Below, piece after piece: positions 1-5,521 of a stretch of 8,999 nucleotides of DNA. The notes under the pieces were generated by a model, which did no database searches, had not been told where the DNA came from, and saw nothing but the letters and a program-made list of their open reading frames with translations. The DNA is from a bacterium (lineage in GTDB: Bacteria > Patescibacteriota > Minisyncoccia > Minisyncoccales > JAGLPU01), in the NCBI GenBank assembly GCA_030594935.1, contig JAUVEE010000026.1, forward strand, positions 1 to 8,999, given 5' to 3'. Within the stretch, counting starts at the first letter, position 1. Each line of letters begins with the position of its first letter. A program made the translations under genes and the position numbers.

Positions 1-1585
1 TGATCGGGTTTACTGCTATTTCCTGCCCTTTGGCAGTGTTGCCGATTACCATGCCTTCGTAAACTTCCGTGGAAGGACCGATATACAGGGTTCCTCTTTT
101 TTGCAGGTTATTAAGGGAGAATCCCAGGGCTTTCCCCGCAGCCATTGAGGTCATTGAGCCGGTTGCTTTTTTCTGCATTTCTCCGGCATGCTTTTTAAAA
201 CCAATTACCCGGCTGGCCATAATGCCTTCTCCTTTGGTGTCGATTATGAATTGACCGCGGTATCCCAAGAGTCCTCTTGTGGGCATTTCAAACATCAAGC
301 GGACTATGTCTCTGTGCTGTTTCATTTCTAAAAGTATTGCTTTTCGTTTGCCTAAGTTTTCAATTACCGTTCCCTGAAAAGAGCTGGGAACATCAATAGT
401 AACTTCTTCATAAGGTTCAAGGATTTTGCCATTTTCTTCTTTAAGGATGATTTGCGGCTGGGAAACCTGCAGTTCATATCCTTCTCGGCGCATATTTTCC
501 AAGAGGATTGCAATATGCAGTTCTCCCCGTCCAATTATTTTAAAGCTGTCTCCTTGATTAAAATCAATATACAGGCCGACATTAATCTCAAGTTCTTTTT
601 CCAAACGCTCTCTAATTTGTCTTCCGGTGACAAATTTTCCTTCTTGGCCGGCAAAAGGGGAATTATTAACCAATAAGTTCAAGCTGATTGTCGGTTCATC
701 AATTTCAATTGTTGGCAATGGTTCAGCTTTTTCGTCAGCGGTAATTGTTTCGCCGATGAATATATCCGGCAGTCCGGCAATCATAACAATATCTCCGGCC
801 ATTGCTTCATTGACTTCTTTGCGGGTGATTCCTTTTAAAGTAAAAAGCTTAATAATTTTTCCGCTTCGGGTTTTTTTCCCCGGAGTTTTAACGAAAACAG
901 TTTCGCCGACTTTAACAACGCCGTCATGCACGCGGCCAATGGCAATTCTGCCCAGGAAATCATCGTAGGCCAAATTAAATGCCTGAACGCGCAAAGGCGC
1001 GTCTGTATTGGCCGTTGCCGGAGGAACTTTTTCCAAAATTATGTCAAGAAGCGGAGTAAGGTCGCTTGATTCATCAGTCAGTTCTTTTTTGGCGATTCCT
1101 TCACGGCTGATCGCATAGACAGTGGTGAAATCCAACTGTTCATCATTGGCCTCCAGATCTAAAAACAATTCAAACACCTGCTCCTTTGTCAGTTCCGGAT
1201 TTGCCGCCGGCTTATCAGTTTTATTAATAACCACAATCGGCTTGAGTCCGAGTTCAAGCGATTTTTTAAGCACAAAGCGCGTTTGCGGCATTGGTCCTTC
1301 CTGCGCGTCAACGACTAAAAGCACGGAATCAATTGAGCGGAGCACCCGTTCCACTTCCGAGCCAAAATCCGAATGTCCGGGAGTGTCAACAATGTTAATC
1401 TTTGTTCCTTTATATGAAATAGAAGAATTCTTTGAATAAATGGTAATTCCGCGCTCTTTTTCCAGCGCGTTGGTGTCCATGCTCATTCCTTCTTCAAAAG
1501 CTCCTGTCTGGCGCATGATTGCGTCAGTGAGAGTTGTTTTCCCATGATCCACATGGGCGATGATTGCGATATTGCGAATTTCCAT
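1..1585 (-). CDS. typA: Translational GTPase TypA/BipA, C-terminal end outside window
   Basis: TypA/BipA is an EF-G-like GTPase that binds the ribosome and supports 50S assembly and stress or cold adaptation. The start is the ATG read leftward from 1585. The frame stays open to base 1, giving 528 codons; E. coli BipA has about 607 residues, so roughly 80 C-terminal residues are missing here. Visible motifs are the P-loop AHVDHGKTTL (residues 10-19), switch I ERGITI (44-49), DTPGH (67-71) and the G4 motif NKTDKP (121-126). Further on are the TypA hallmarks SPFAGQEGKFVTGRQI, GRGELHIAILLENMRREG, TRGLLGYRGQF and EVYEGMVIG. The G5 region reads VYAISREG where most family members have VYASALNG, so the usual SA is IS (159-160). 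Only a weak AGAGAAA lies upstream as a ribosome binding site. It is divergent from the DUF5320 gene and appears to be transcribed alone from the minus-strand promoter at 1628-1655. Confidence 0.97.
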   Translation of the reverse strand, partial: MEIRNIAIIAHVDHGKTTLTDAIMRQTGAFEEGMSMDTNALEKERGITIYSKNSSISYKGTKINIVDTPGHSDFGSEVERVLRSIDSVLLVVDAQEGPMPQTRFVLKKSLELGLKPIVVINKTDKPAANPELTKEQVFELFLDLEANDEQLDFTTVYAISREGIAKKELTDESSDLTPLLDIILEKVPPATANTDAPLRVQAFNLAYDDFLGRIAIGRVHDGVVKVGETVFVKTPGKKTRSGKIIKLFTLKGITRKEVNEAMAGDIVMIAGLPDIFIGETITADEKAEPLPTIEIDEPTISLNLLVNNSPFAGQEGKFVTGRQIRERLEKELEINVGLYIDFNQGDSFKIIGRGELHIAILLENMRREGYELQVSQPQIILKEENGKILEPYEEVTIDVPSSFQGTVIENLGKRKAILLEMKQHRDIVRLMFEMPTRGLLGYRGQFIIDTKGEGIMASRVIGFKKHAGEMQKKATGSMTSMAAGKALGFSLNNLQKRGTLYIGPSTEVYEGMVIGNTAKGQEIAVNPI

Positions 1586-1605
1586 ATTTCTCTAAAATTA
1601 AAAAC

Positions 1606-1618
1606 CCGCCTAAAGCGG
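1606..1618 (-). promoter_or_regulatory. Small GC hairpin followed by T-run in typA leader
   Basis: Read on the minus strand, CCGC, a five-base loop and GCGG are followed by G and five T residues, about 20 bases before the typA start codon. It looks like a miniature intrinsic terminator placed in the leader and could act as an attenuator. The stem has only four pairs, so it may be chance. Confidence 0.25.
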
Positions 1619-1627
1619 CTTATTCAT

Positions 1628-1655
1628 ATAATACCTAAAATATGGAAAAAATCAA
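1628..1655 (-). promoter_or_regulatory. Probable sigma-70 promoter of typA
   Basis: On the minus strand TTGATT (1655-1650) and TATTAT (1633-1628) are separated by 16 bp. The predicted start of transcription is near 1621, giving a leader of about 36 bases before the typA ATG. The -10 matches five of six consensus bases and the -35 four of six. The divergent DUF5320 promoter starts only 10 bp away, so the two could share regulation. Confidence 0.5.
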
Positions 1656-1664
1656 GGATAAACC

Positions 1665-1693
1665 TTGACAAGAAATAATTATGGGTATATACT
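1665..1693 (+). promoter_or_regulatory. Strong sigma-70 promoter of the DUF5320 gene
   Basis: A perfect -35 TTGACA (1665-1670) and a five-of-six -10 TATACT (1688-1693) are separated by the optimal 17 bp. Transcription would start near 1700, giving a leader of about 38 bases. The -10 is embedded in an 18-bp palindrome, so a repressor bound there would block the promoter. Confidence 0.85.
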
Positions 1694-1697
1694 CATA
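1680..1697. promoter_or_regulatory. Palindromic candidate operator over the -10 box
   Basis: The 18-mer TATGGGTATATACTCATA is its own reverse complement apart from one position pair (G against A). It covers the whole -10 box of the DUF5320 promoter. A dimeric helix-turn-helix repressor is the natural ligand, and the DUF134 protein encoded 340 bp downstream is the nearest candidate. The palindrome is seen; the binding protein is inferred. Confidence 0.6.
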
Positions 1698-1737
1698 ATA
1701 AAAGGCCGACAATATTAACCAAAGAATCAATAAAATT

Positions 1738-1962
1738 ATGCCAAGATTTGATGGAAGAGGTCCTCAAGGTTTCGGTCCCGGCACTGGAAGGGGAATGGGT
1801 CCCTGCGGAGCCGGAAGAGGCTATGGGATGGGAGATGCTCGCGGCTCTGGCCGAAGGTTCTATACTAAAAAGGAAGAAAAAGGAATGTTGACAGAAGAAG
1901 TTGAAGCTTTAGAGGAAGAAATGAAAGCGATCAAAGAGCGTTTGTCCGAACTTAAGGACTAA
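1738..1962 (+). CDS. DUF5320-type glycine-rich small protein
   Basis: This 74-residue protein has two halves. Residues 1-37 are rich in Gly, Arg and Pro and open with MPRFDGRGPQ, then GTGRGMGPCG, the typical DUF5320 signature. Residues 44-73 are a charged helix with heptad character (EEVEALEEEMKAIKERLSEL), probably a short coiled coil that lets it oligomerise. There is one cysteine (Cys23) and no membrane segment. Such proteins are commonly found in bacteria and archaea beside DUF134 regulators and dinitrogenase iron-molybdenum-cofactor (NifX/NafY-like) proteins, and their biochemical role is unknown. Here DUF134 follows directly but no NifX-like gene is present. The start is supported by the conserved MPR beginning; there is no clear Shine-Dalgarno. 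It has a strong, probably operator-controlled promoter and a strong terminator right after its stop. Confidence 0.9.
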   Translation: MPRFDGRGPQGFGPGTGRGMGPCGAGRGYGMGDARGSGRRFYTKKEEKGMLTEEVEALEEEMKAIKERLSELKD

Positions 1963-1977
1963 AAAAGAAAGCCGAAA

Positions 1978-2020
1978 CTTCAGCCTTTCTGAAAAAAGAA
2001 AGGCTGAAGCAAGCTTTTTT
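1978..2020 (+). terminator. Intrinsic terminator between DUF5320 and DUF134
   Basis: A perfect 13-bp stem (1978-1990 with 1997-2009), built on CTTCAGCCTTTCT, encloses a GAAAAA loop and is followed by six T residues at 2015-2020. It should stop most transcripts after the DUF5320 gene. DUF134 would then be made from read-through or from a weak promoter of its own. Confidence 0.85.
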
Positions 2021-2033
2021 AAATTATAGTTTT

Positions 2034-2309
2034 ATGCCCAGACCAAGACTTTTTCGCAGAATTAAATTTAATCCCAATGTAACTTATTTCAAGCCTCAAG
2101 GCGTGCCAATGAGGTTTTTAGACATAGTTGAATTGACTACTGAAGAAATGGAAGCCTTAAGATTGAAAAACGAAAAGGGGCTGGATCAGGTTAAATGCGC
2201 CAAGCTGATGAAAACCTCCCAGAGCACTTTTCAGAGAATATTGTCCGGGAGCTATAAGAAGATTGCCGAGGCTTTGCTCAAAGGCAAAGCGATAAAAATA
2301 GTTAAATAA
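2034..2309 (+). CDS. DUF134 helix-turn-helix protein, putative transcriptional regulator
   Basis: This 91-residue protein opens with MPRPRLFRRI, carries VTYFKPQGVP, then EEMEALRLKNEKGLDQVKCAKLMK and TSQSTFQRIL. This is the full DUF134 pattern, a sigma-factor-like helix-turn-helix at about residues 49-71 followed by KKIAEALLKGKAIKI. Family members are about 90-110 residues and are annotated as DNA-binding, without a settled function. The cysteine in the first helix (Cys55) stands where many relatives have Ala. The gene lies 71 bp after the DUF5320 gene, in a pairing seen repeatedly in other genomes. It has no Shine-Dalgarno and no clear promoter, so it probably depends on read-through of the preceding terminator. 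Autoregulation through the palindrome at 1680-1697 is an inference. The family assignment is firm. Confidence 0.93.
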   Translation: MPRPRLFRRIKFNPNVTYFKPQGVPMRFLDIVELTTEEMEALRLKNEKGLDQVKCAKLMKTSQSTFQRILSGSYKKIAEALLKGKAIKIVK

Positions 2310-2310
2310 A

Positions 2311-2334
2311 AAATCGCCAAAAGGGCGGTTTTTT
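2311..2334 (+). terminator. Intrinsic terminator after DUF134
   Basis: The stem pairs AAATCGCC (2311-2318) with GGCGGTTT (2324-2331), including one T-G wobble, around an AAAAG loop. Six T residues cover 2329-2334. It begins one base after the DUF134 stop codon and ends the DUF5320/DUF134 unit. Confidence 0.85.
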
Positions 2335-2342
2335 GTTAGAAT
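2334..2342 (+). promoter_or_regulatory. Possible extended -10 promoter of the glycosyltransferase operon
   Basis: TGTTAGAAT has the TGn extension plus a five-of-six -10 (TAGAAT, 2337-2342). It starts in the T-tract of the preceding terminator and would give a leader of only about 14 bases. No convincing -35 is present, which is tolerable for an extended -10 promoter. Confidence 0.4.
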
Positions 2343-2362
2343 AGAGAAGATAAGCCAAAACT

Positions 2363-3541
2363 ATGAGAATTGGATTTTTTACTGACAGTTATCTTCCGGC
2401 GCTGCACGGCGTGGAAATTTCAATAGAAAGCTTTAGAAAGGCGCTGGAATCAATGGGCCACGAGGTTTATATCTATGCTCCGGAGGCTCCCGGGTATCAG
2501 GACAAAAATCCCAATGTTTTTCGTTTTAAATCAAAAAAAGTCATTAAAAATCCGGAGATGCGCTTTGCTTTTGATTTTCTGCCTATTGGCCGCAGCTTTA
2601 TGGAAATAACCAGATTCAAGCTGGATGTCGTCCATGCCCACACTCCTTTTGGTTTGGGGTTTTTGGCTAAATTTATTTCTGAAAGGCAGCTCGTTCCTTT
2701 GATTTACACCCACCACACCCATTATCCGGAATACGCAAAGATCTATTTAAAAGAAAAAGTGCTTTTGCCTTATTTGGTCCAAGTCTATACCACTTGGTTT
2801 TCCAATATTTCTCATGCGGTTATCGCGCCTTCTCTGAAAATGAAAAAACTTTTGCGGAAATACGGGGTCAAAAACAAAGTTCCTATTTATATCATGCCCA
2901 CGGGAGTGGATTTGAATATTTTCAAGAAATCTGAAGAGAAAAGGCAGGCTATGAGAAAGAAGCTGAAAATTTCTTCGGAAACGAAAGTTTTGCTTTCGGT
3001 CAGCAGAATAGGGAAGGAGAAGAATATAGAATTTTTATTAAAAGCCTTTAAAGAAACATTAAAGAAAAAAGACGATGTTCTATTTTTAATAGTCGGGGAC
3101 GGCCCTTTTCTGGAGCAGTTGAAAAAAATGGCTCAACGTTTGAAAATCGACAAAAGCATTATTTTTACCGGCAGAATTCCTTCCCAGGAAGTGGCTGCTT
3201 TTTATCAAGTGGCTGATGTTTTCCTTTTCGCTTCTTTAACTGACACCCAGGGAATCGTTCTTTTGGAAGCTTTGTCTTCCGGTTTGCCGGTGGTGGTTTT
3301 AAAAGACGACGCCTTTGCCAATATTGTTCTGGATAACGAGAATGGATTTTCAGTAAGCAAAGAAAGCCCTAAAGTATTTGCCCAAAAGGTTATCGCCCTT
3401 CTGGAGGATTCTGCGCTTTATAGGGAGTTTTCCGCCAAGGCCATGGAAACAGCCAATAAGTTTTCAGACAAGAAATTGGCTGAGAATTTGGTAGAGATTT
3501 ATAAAACTCAAATAAAAGAGATTTATACTCCAAAGAAATGA
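2363..3541 (+). CDS. GT4-family glycosyltransferase, probably glycolipid-type
   Basis: This 392-residue GT-B enzyme should transfer a sugar from a nucleotide-sugar donor at the cytoplasmic membrane face. The N-terminal acceptor domain shows MRIGFFTDSYLPALHGVEIS, VHAHTPFGLG (90-99) and THHTHYPEYAKIY (116-128). The last of these matches the YHTxYxxY-type segment of glycolipid GT4 enzymes such as diacylglycerol glucosyltransferases. The C-terminal Rossmann domain shows VSRIGKEKN (Arg215 and Lys220 for the donor phosphates), VGDGP (244-248) and TDTQGIVLLEALSSGLPV (293-310). The classic EX7E pair is DX7E here (Asp294, Glu302), an acidic but unusual first residue. The best guess is glucosyl- or mannosyl-transfer to diacylglycerol or another envelope lipid; phosphatidylinositol or polysaccharide transferases are alternatives. 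The stop overlaps the next start (ATGA), implying coupled expression with a membrane protein. Confidence 0.9.
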   Translation: MRIGFFTDSYLPALHGVEISIESFRKALESMGHEVYIYAPEAPGYQDKNPNVFRFKSKKVIKNPEMRFAFDFLPIGRSFMEITRFKLDVVHAHTPFGLGFLAKFISERQLVPLIYTHHTHYPEYAKIYLKEKVLLPYLVQVYTTWFSNISHAVIAPSLKMKKLLRKYGVKNKVPIYIMPTGVDLNIFKKSEEKRQAMRKKLKISSETKVLLSVSRIGKEKNIEFLLKAFKETLKKKDDVLFLIVGDGPFLEQLKKMAQRLKIDKSIIFTGRIPSQEVAAFYQVADVFLFASLTDTQGIVLLEALSSGLPVVVLKDDAFANIVLDNENGFSVSKESPKVFAQKVIALLEDSALYREFSAKAMETANKFSDKKLAENLVEIYKTQIKEIYTPKK

Positions 3542-3963
3542 GAAAATTTTTGTTATTAACATTTTGGATATTGATAGCAACATTTTTGCTGATTTTGGCT
3601 GAACTTTTTCTTCCCGTTTTAGGAAGATTTTCCAGAAGCCCCTTGCTTTTCTTATTGTTTTTCGCTGTTTTATTCTTGTTGGGAATATTGCTGATCCTCC
3701 TGACAATGAAAGAGAAAATGGGAGAAAAGTTAAGAAAGTCTTTAATATTAACCGGCGCTTCCGCCACTAGTTTCTTTATTTTTATTTTTTTGCATAATGT
3801 TTTTTACGCTTTAGGAATGGCAGTTAAAGACATTGCTGTTTTAAATTATCTAGTGGAGATTTTTCATATAGCTTTTTTCCTGATAACGGTTTTTGTTTGT
3901 CCTATGGGCTTTTTAATCGGCGCGATAAGCAGCATGGTATTGTTTGTTAAAAAAGGGGATTGA
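3538..3963 (+). CDS. Four-helix integral membrane protein of unknown function
   Basis: This 141-residue protein is highly hydrophobic, with predicted membrane spans at about residues 4-26, 34-56, 69-93 and 108-136. The loop after span two is basic (KEKMGEKLRKS), which suggests that it faces the cytoplasm. I do not recognise a family. The start codon overlaps the stop of the glycosyltransferase in an ATGA junction, so the two are probably translationally coupled and may act together at the membrane. Possible roles are an accessory or flippase-like partner, but that is inference from position only. The final TGA is part of the TTGACA -35 box of the next transcription unit. Confidence 0.8.
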   Translation: MRKFLLLTFWILIATFLLILAELFLPVLGRFSRSPLLFLLFFAVLFLLGILLILLTMKEKMGEKLRKSLILTGASATSFFIFIFLHNVFYALGMAVKDIAVLNYLVEIFHIAFFLITVFVCPMGFLIGAISSMVLFVKKGD

Positions 3964-3987
3964 CATTTTTCGGCCAATCAATATAAT
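3960..3987 (+). promoter_or_regulatory. Consensus sigma-70 promoter before the 79-residue protein
   Basis: TTGACA (3960-3965) and TATAAT (3982-3987) are both perfect hexamers, spaced by 16 bp. The -35 overlaps the TGA stop of the upstream membrane-protein gene. Transcription would begin near 3994, giving a leader of about 72 bases. A GCCAAT / ATTGGC inverted repeat (3973-3978 and 4013-4018) brackets the -10 and could be a split operator or chance. Confidence 0.85.
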
Positions 3988-4065
3988 TCAATTACTCGAC
4001 TTTTTTGCCTATATTGGCGCTAGGTTATTTTTAATAGATATTTAAAAACTAAAGGAGATGGTGAA

Positions 4066-4305
4066 ATGAAAGAAGCAATGAATGGAGAAGAAAAAGAACT
4101 TATCATGGCGCTTCGTTCCCTGGTTCCAAAATTTATAGGTTTCCGAAAAACGGAAAACGGATTAATTGCCATGGGGACAAACAGTTCAATGAAAGAGCTT
4201 CAGAAATCATTGGACATTCTGAAGAGTGTAAAGAAGATTCAAATTGAGAAGAAACACGGAACAGAAGCAATAATAACAACAGATAATAAGGAGAGAGTTG
4301 TCTGA
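4066..4305 (+). CDS. Unrecognised 79-residue soluble protein
   Basis: I do not recognise this protein. It begins MKEAMNGEEKELIMALRSLV, has no membrane segment or signal peptide, and is rich in Lys, Glu and Ile. The likely secondary structure is a helix (2-19), a strand pair around FIGFRKTENGLIAMG, a helix (SMKELQKSLDILKSV) and two strands (KIQIEKKHG, TEAIITTD), a small alpha/beta layout. The start is secured by AAAGGAG eight bases upstream; an ATG at 4058 runs at once into a stop. It has a perfect consensus promoter, and its last codons form one arm of its terminator, so it is a self-contained single-gene unit. The good ribosome binding site is unlike most genes around it. Confidence 0.8.
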   Translation: MKEAMNGEEKELIMALRSLVPKFIGFRKTENGLIAMGTNSSMKELQKSLDILKSVKKIQIEKKHGTEAIITTDNKERVV

Positions 4306-4321
4306 ACTCTCTTTTTTTTTT
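4291..4321 (+). terminator. Terminator overlapping the 3' end of the 79-residue gene
   Basis: GAGAGTT (4293-4299) pairs with AACTCTC (4305-4311) around GTCTG, extendable by an A-T pair, and is followed by about ten T residues (4312-4321). The stop codon TGA (4303-4305) lies across the end of the loop and the right arm, so the hairpin is built from the last coding bases. The final T residues also start the next TTGACA box. Confidence 0.9.
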
Positions 4322-4348
4322 GACAATATTCTTATTTCCACTTATACT
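4320..4348 (+). promoter_or_regulatory. Strong sigma-70 promoter before the 143-residue protein
   Basis: TTGACA (4320-4325) and TATACT (4343-4348) are spaced by exactly 17 bp, the same hexamers and spacing as the DUF5320 promoter. The -35 starts inside the T-tract of the preceding terminator. Transcription would begin near 4355. Confidence 0.85.
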
Positions 4349-4353
4349 GACTT

Positions 4354-4379
4354 TAGCTTTCAGCTAATAATTCAGCTGA
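4354..4379 (+). promoter_or_regulatory. AGCT-repeat leader with two competing hairpins
   Basis: Three AGCT cores lie at the expected transcription start. TAGCT-TTC-AGCTA (4354-4366) and TCAGCT...AGCTGA (4360-4379) are two hairpins that share the middle AGCT and cannot form together. The direct repeat TTCAGCT occurs at 4359-4365 and 4371-4377. This could be a small RNA switch or a DNA operator at +1; function is inferred. Confidence 0.4.
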
Positions 4380-4404
4380 TTTGACATAAAAAGAGGTGGC
4401 GCAA

Positions 4405-4836
4405 ATGGATGAAGTAGAAGAGATTCTTAGAATCATTAGAGAAAAGGGGTGGAATCTTTACCTGCGAGGAGAAAAAGGAGTAAAAATTGCCGACGGACCG
4501 GTTGACAGCCCGCAAGAAAACGGAGCTGAATACGCAATCCTTCCCAGGATCAAAGAATGTAAAAATGAACAGGCGATCATATCGTTTGGAGCAAGACACG
4601 AGATAATTCCTGTGATTACAATGCCTGAAGGTTCTTCCCATCCAGGACATGAAATCGAGTCCCTGTTTGGCGAAGAGGAGTTTGCGTACTTGATTCCCGG
4701 GCAAATGATTTCTTTCACGAGAATTGAATTTCTCAGTGGAGGAGTAAGATTAAGGGCTGAAAACCAGACATATATGTCTTATCCGATTTTTATAAAAGCC
4801 CTGGAATCTTTGCCGGATATAACAGGATTGAAATAA
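4405..4836 (+). CDS. Unrecognised 143-residue soluble protein
   Basis: I do not recognise this family. The protein starts MDEVEEILRIIREKGWNLYL, followed by a mixed alpha/beta body with segments such as AIISFGARHEIIPVITMPEG, EEEFAYLIPGQMISFTRIEF and GGVRLRAENQ; there is no signal peptide or membrane span. The ATG at 4405 is preferred because GAGGTG (4393-4398) sits six bases upstream as a ribosome binding site. A GTG at 4396 would add three residues but overlaps that site. Glycine codons are mostly GGA, whereas the nearby glycosyltransferase mixes all four, which hints at a different codon history. It has its own strong promoter, a repeat-bearing leader and a probable terminator. It is separate from, but organised just like, the 79-residue gene before it. 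Confidence 0.8.
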   Translation: MDEVEEILRIIREKGWNLYLRGEKGVKIADGPVDSPQENGAEYAILPRIKECKNEQAIISFGARHEIIPVITMPEGSSHPGHEIESLFGEEEFAYLIPGQMISFTRIEFLSGGVRLRAENQTYMSYPIFIKALESLPDITGLK

Positions 4837-4842
4837 AAAAAT

Positions 4843-4875
4843 AAAGCCGAAAGCGTAATGCGATTAGGCTTTTTT
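4843..4875 (+). terminator. Probable terminator after the 143-residue gene
   Basis: AAAGCC (4843-4848) pairs with GGCTTT (4867-4872), with an inner TAAT/ATTA pairing, and is followed by a run of T residues to 4875. A competing AAAGCG/CGCTTT pairing (4850-4855 with 4881-4886) is also possible. The stem is short, so efficiency is uncertain. Confidence 0.6.
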
Positions 4876-4890
4876 ATTTGCGCTTTTGTT

Positions 4891-4920
4891 TTGGCGACAG
4901 ATAAGGTAAGATAATATAAT
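4891..4920 (+). promoter_or_regulatory. Possible promoter running into the zinc-ribbon start codon
   Basis: TTGGCG (4891-4896) and a perfect TATAAT (4915-4920) are 18 bp apart, but the -10 shares its last two bases with the ATG at 4919. Used as such, it would start transcription inside the gene. The upstream overlapping GATAAT (4910-4915) would instead give an almost leaderless message. Which of these is real cannot be told from sequence. Confidence 0.3.
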
Positions 4921-5509
4921 GCATTGTCCCAACTGTGATTTAAAATTAGAAAAAGTGGTTGCCAAATCCCATTACGGAGTAGATGTAGAGCTGAACCAAT
5001 GTCCGGGCTGCGGCGGTGTTTGGTGCGATGATTTGGAAATGCACCGGGTTTCTCCGAAATCAGCTCGGAGCCTAGGCAAATTAAACGCCAAAAAGCTGCA
5101 AAAACTCGTTCCCATTAAAAAGAAGCTTGTTTGTCCCAGATGCCGGGGGCCGTTAAAAGAGTTCAAGGACCCTTATTTTCCCAAACAGATCAAACTGGAG
5201 CATTGTTTCAGTTGCGGAGGCTTTTGGCTTAACCGGGGAGAATTGCTGCAATTTAAAGATTGGCAGAAGAAGAAGGCAGAGATTACCGAGCAAGGAACAG
5301 TTAAAATAGACAAAGAATTGGAAGCGCAAATGGGCAAGATTTTGGATTTGCATAAGAATAAGACAATTCAAACTTGGGGGAAAGTTGGCAAGTTTTTAAA
5401 TCAGTCGGCCAATTCTCCTCAGAGTAATAGTGATGTTTCTAAAACAATGGGCTATATCGGCGCTGTTTTTCAAATTCTCTGCCAGATCGTTCGAGTTTTA
5501 ATGAAATGA
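4919..5509 (+). CDS. Tandem TFIIB-type zinc-ribbon protein
   Basis: This 196-residue protein has two zf-TFIIB-like zinc ribbons. The first uses Cys3, Cys6, Cys28 and Cys31 with the signature CPGCGGVWCDDLE. The second uses Cys72, Cys75, Cys96 and Cys99 with CFSCGGFWLNRGEL. Each has the CPxC...CxxCGGxW(L/C)(D/N)xxE layout of the family, suggesting internal duplication. A charged linker follows, and residues 177-195 (MGYIGAVFQILCQIVRVLM) are hydrophobic enough for a membrane or amphipathic anchor. The role of these bacterial ribbons is not established; nucleic-acid or protein binding is a guess from the fold. The start gives the expected MxCPxC beginning, although no Shine-Dalgarno is present. 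The small membrane-protein gene begins 12 bp after its stop, so they are likely co-transcribed. Confidence 0.88.
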   Translation: MHCPNCDLKLEKVVAKSHYGVDVELNQCPGCGGVWCDDLEMHRVSPKSARSLGKLNAKKLQKLVPIKKKLVCPRCRGPLKEFKDPYFPKQIKLEHCFSCGGFWLNRGELLQFKDWQKKKAEITEQGTVKIDKELEAQMGKILDLHKNKTIQTWGKVGKFLNQSANSPQSNSDVSKTMGYIGAVFQILCQIVRVLMK

Positions 5510-5521
5510 GTTATAAAAAAT

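Noticed and set aside
69..1439. Several plus-strand frames of 61-113 codons opposite TypA
   Set aside because: They are antisense shadows of the continuous TypA frame, whose motifs are unmistakable.
3390..3767. Minus-strand frames across the GT4/membrane-protein junction
   Set aside because: They lie opposite two well-supported coding regions and have low-complexity, Lys/Asn/Ser-rich content without domains.
4381..4386. A further TTGACA just before the 143-residue gene
   Set aside because: No -10 at suitable spacing; the bases 17 bp on already lie at the start codon.
4372..4718. Minus-strand frames opposite the 143-residue gene
   Set aside because: The plus-strand frame has promoter, ribosome binding site and terminator; the minus frames have none.
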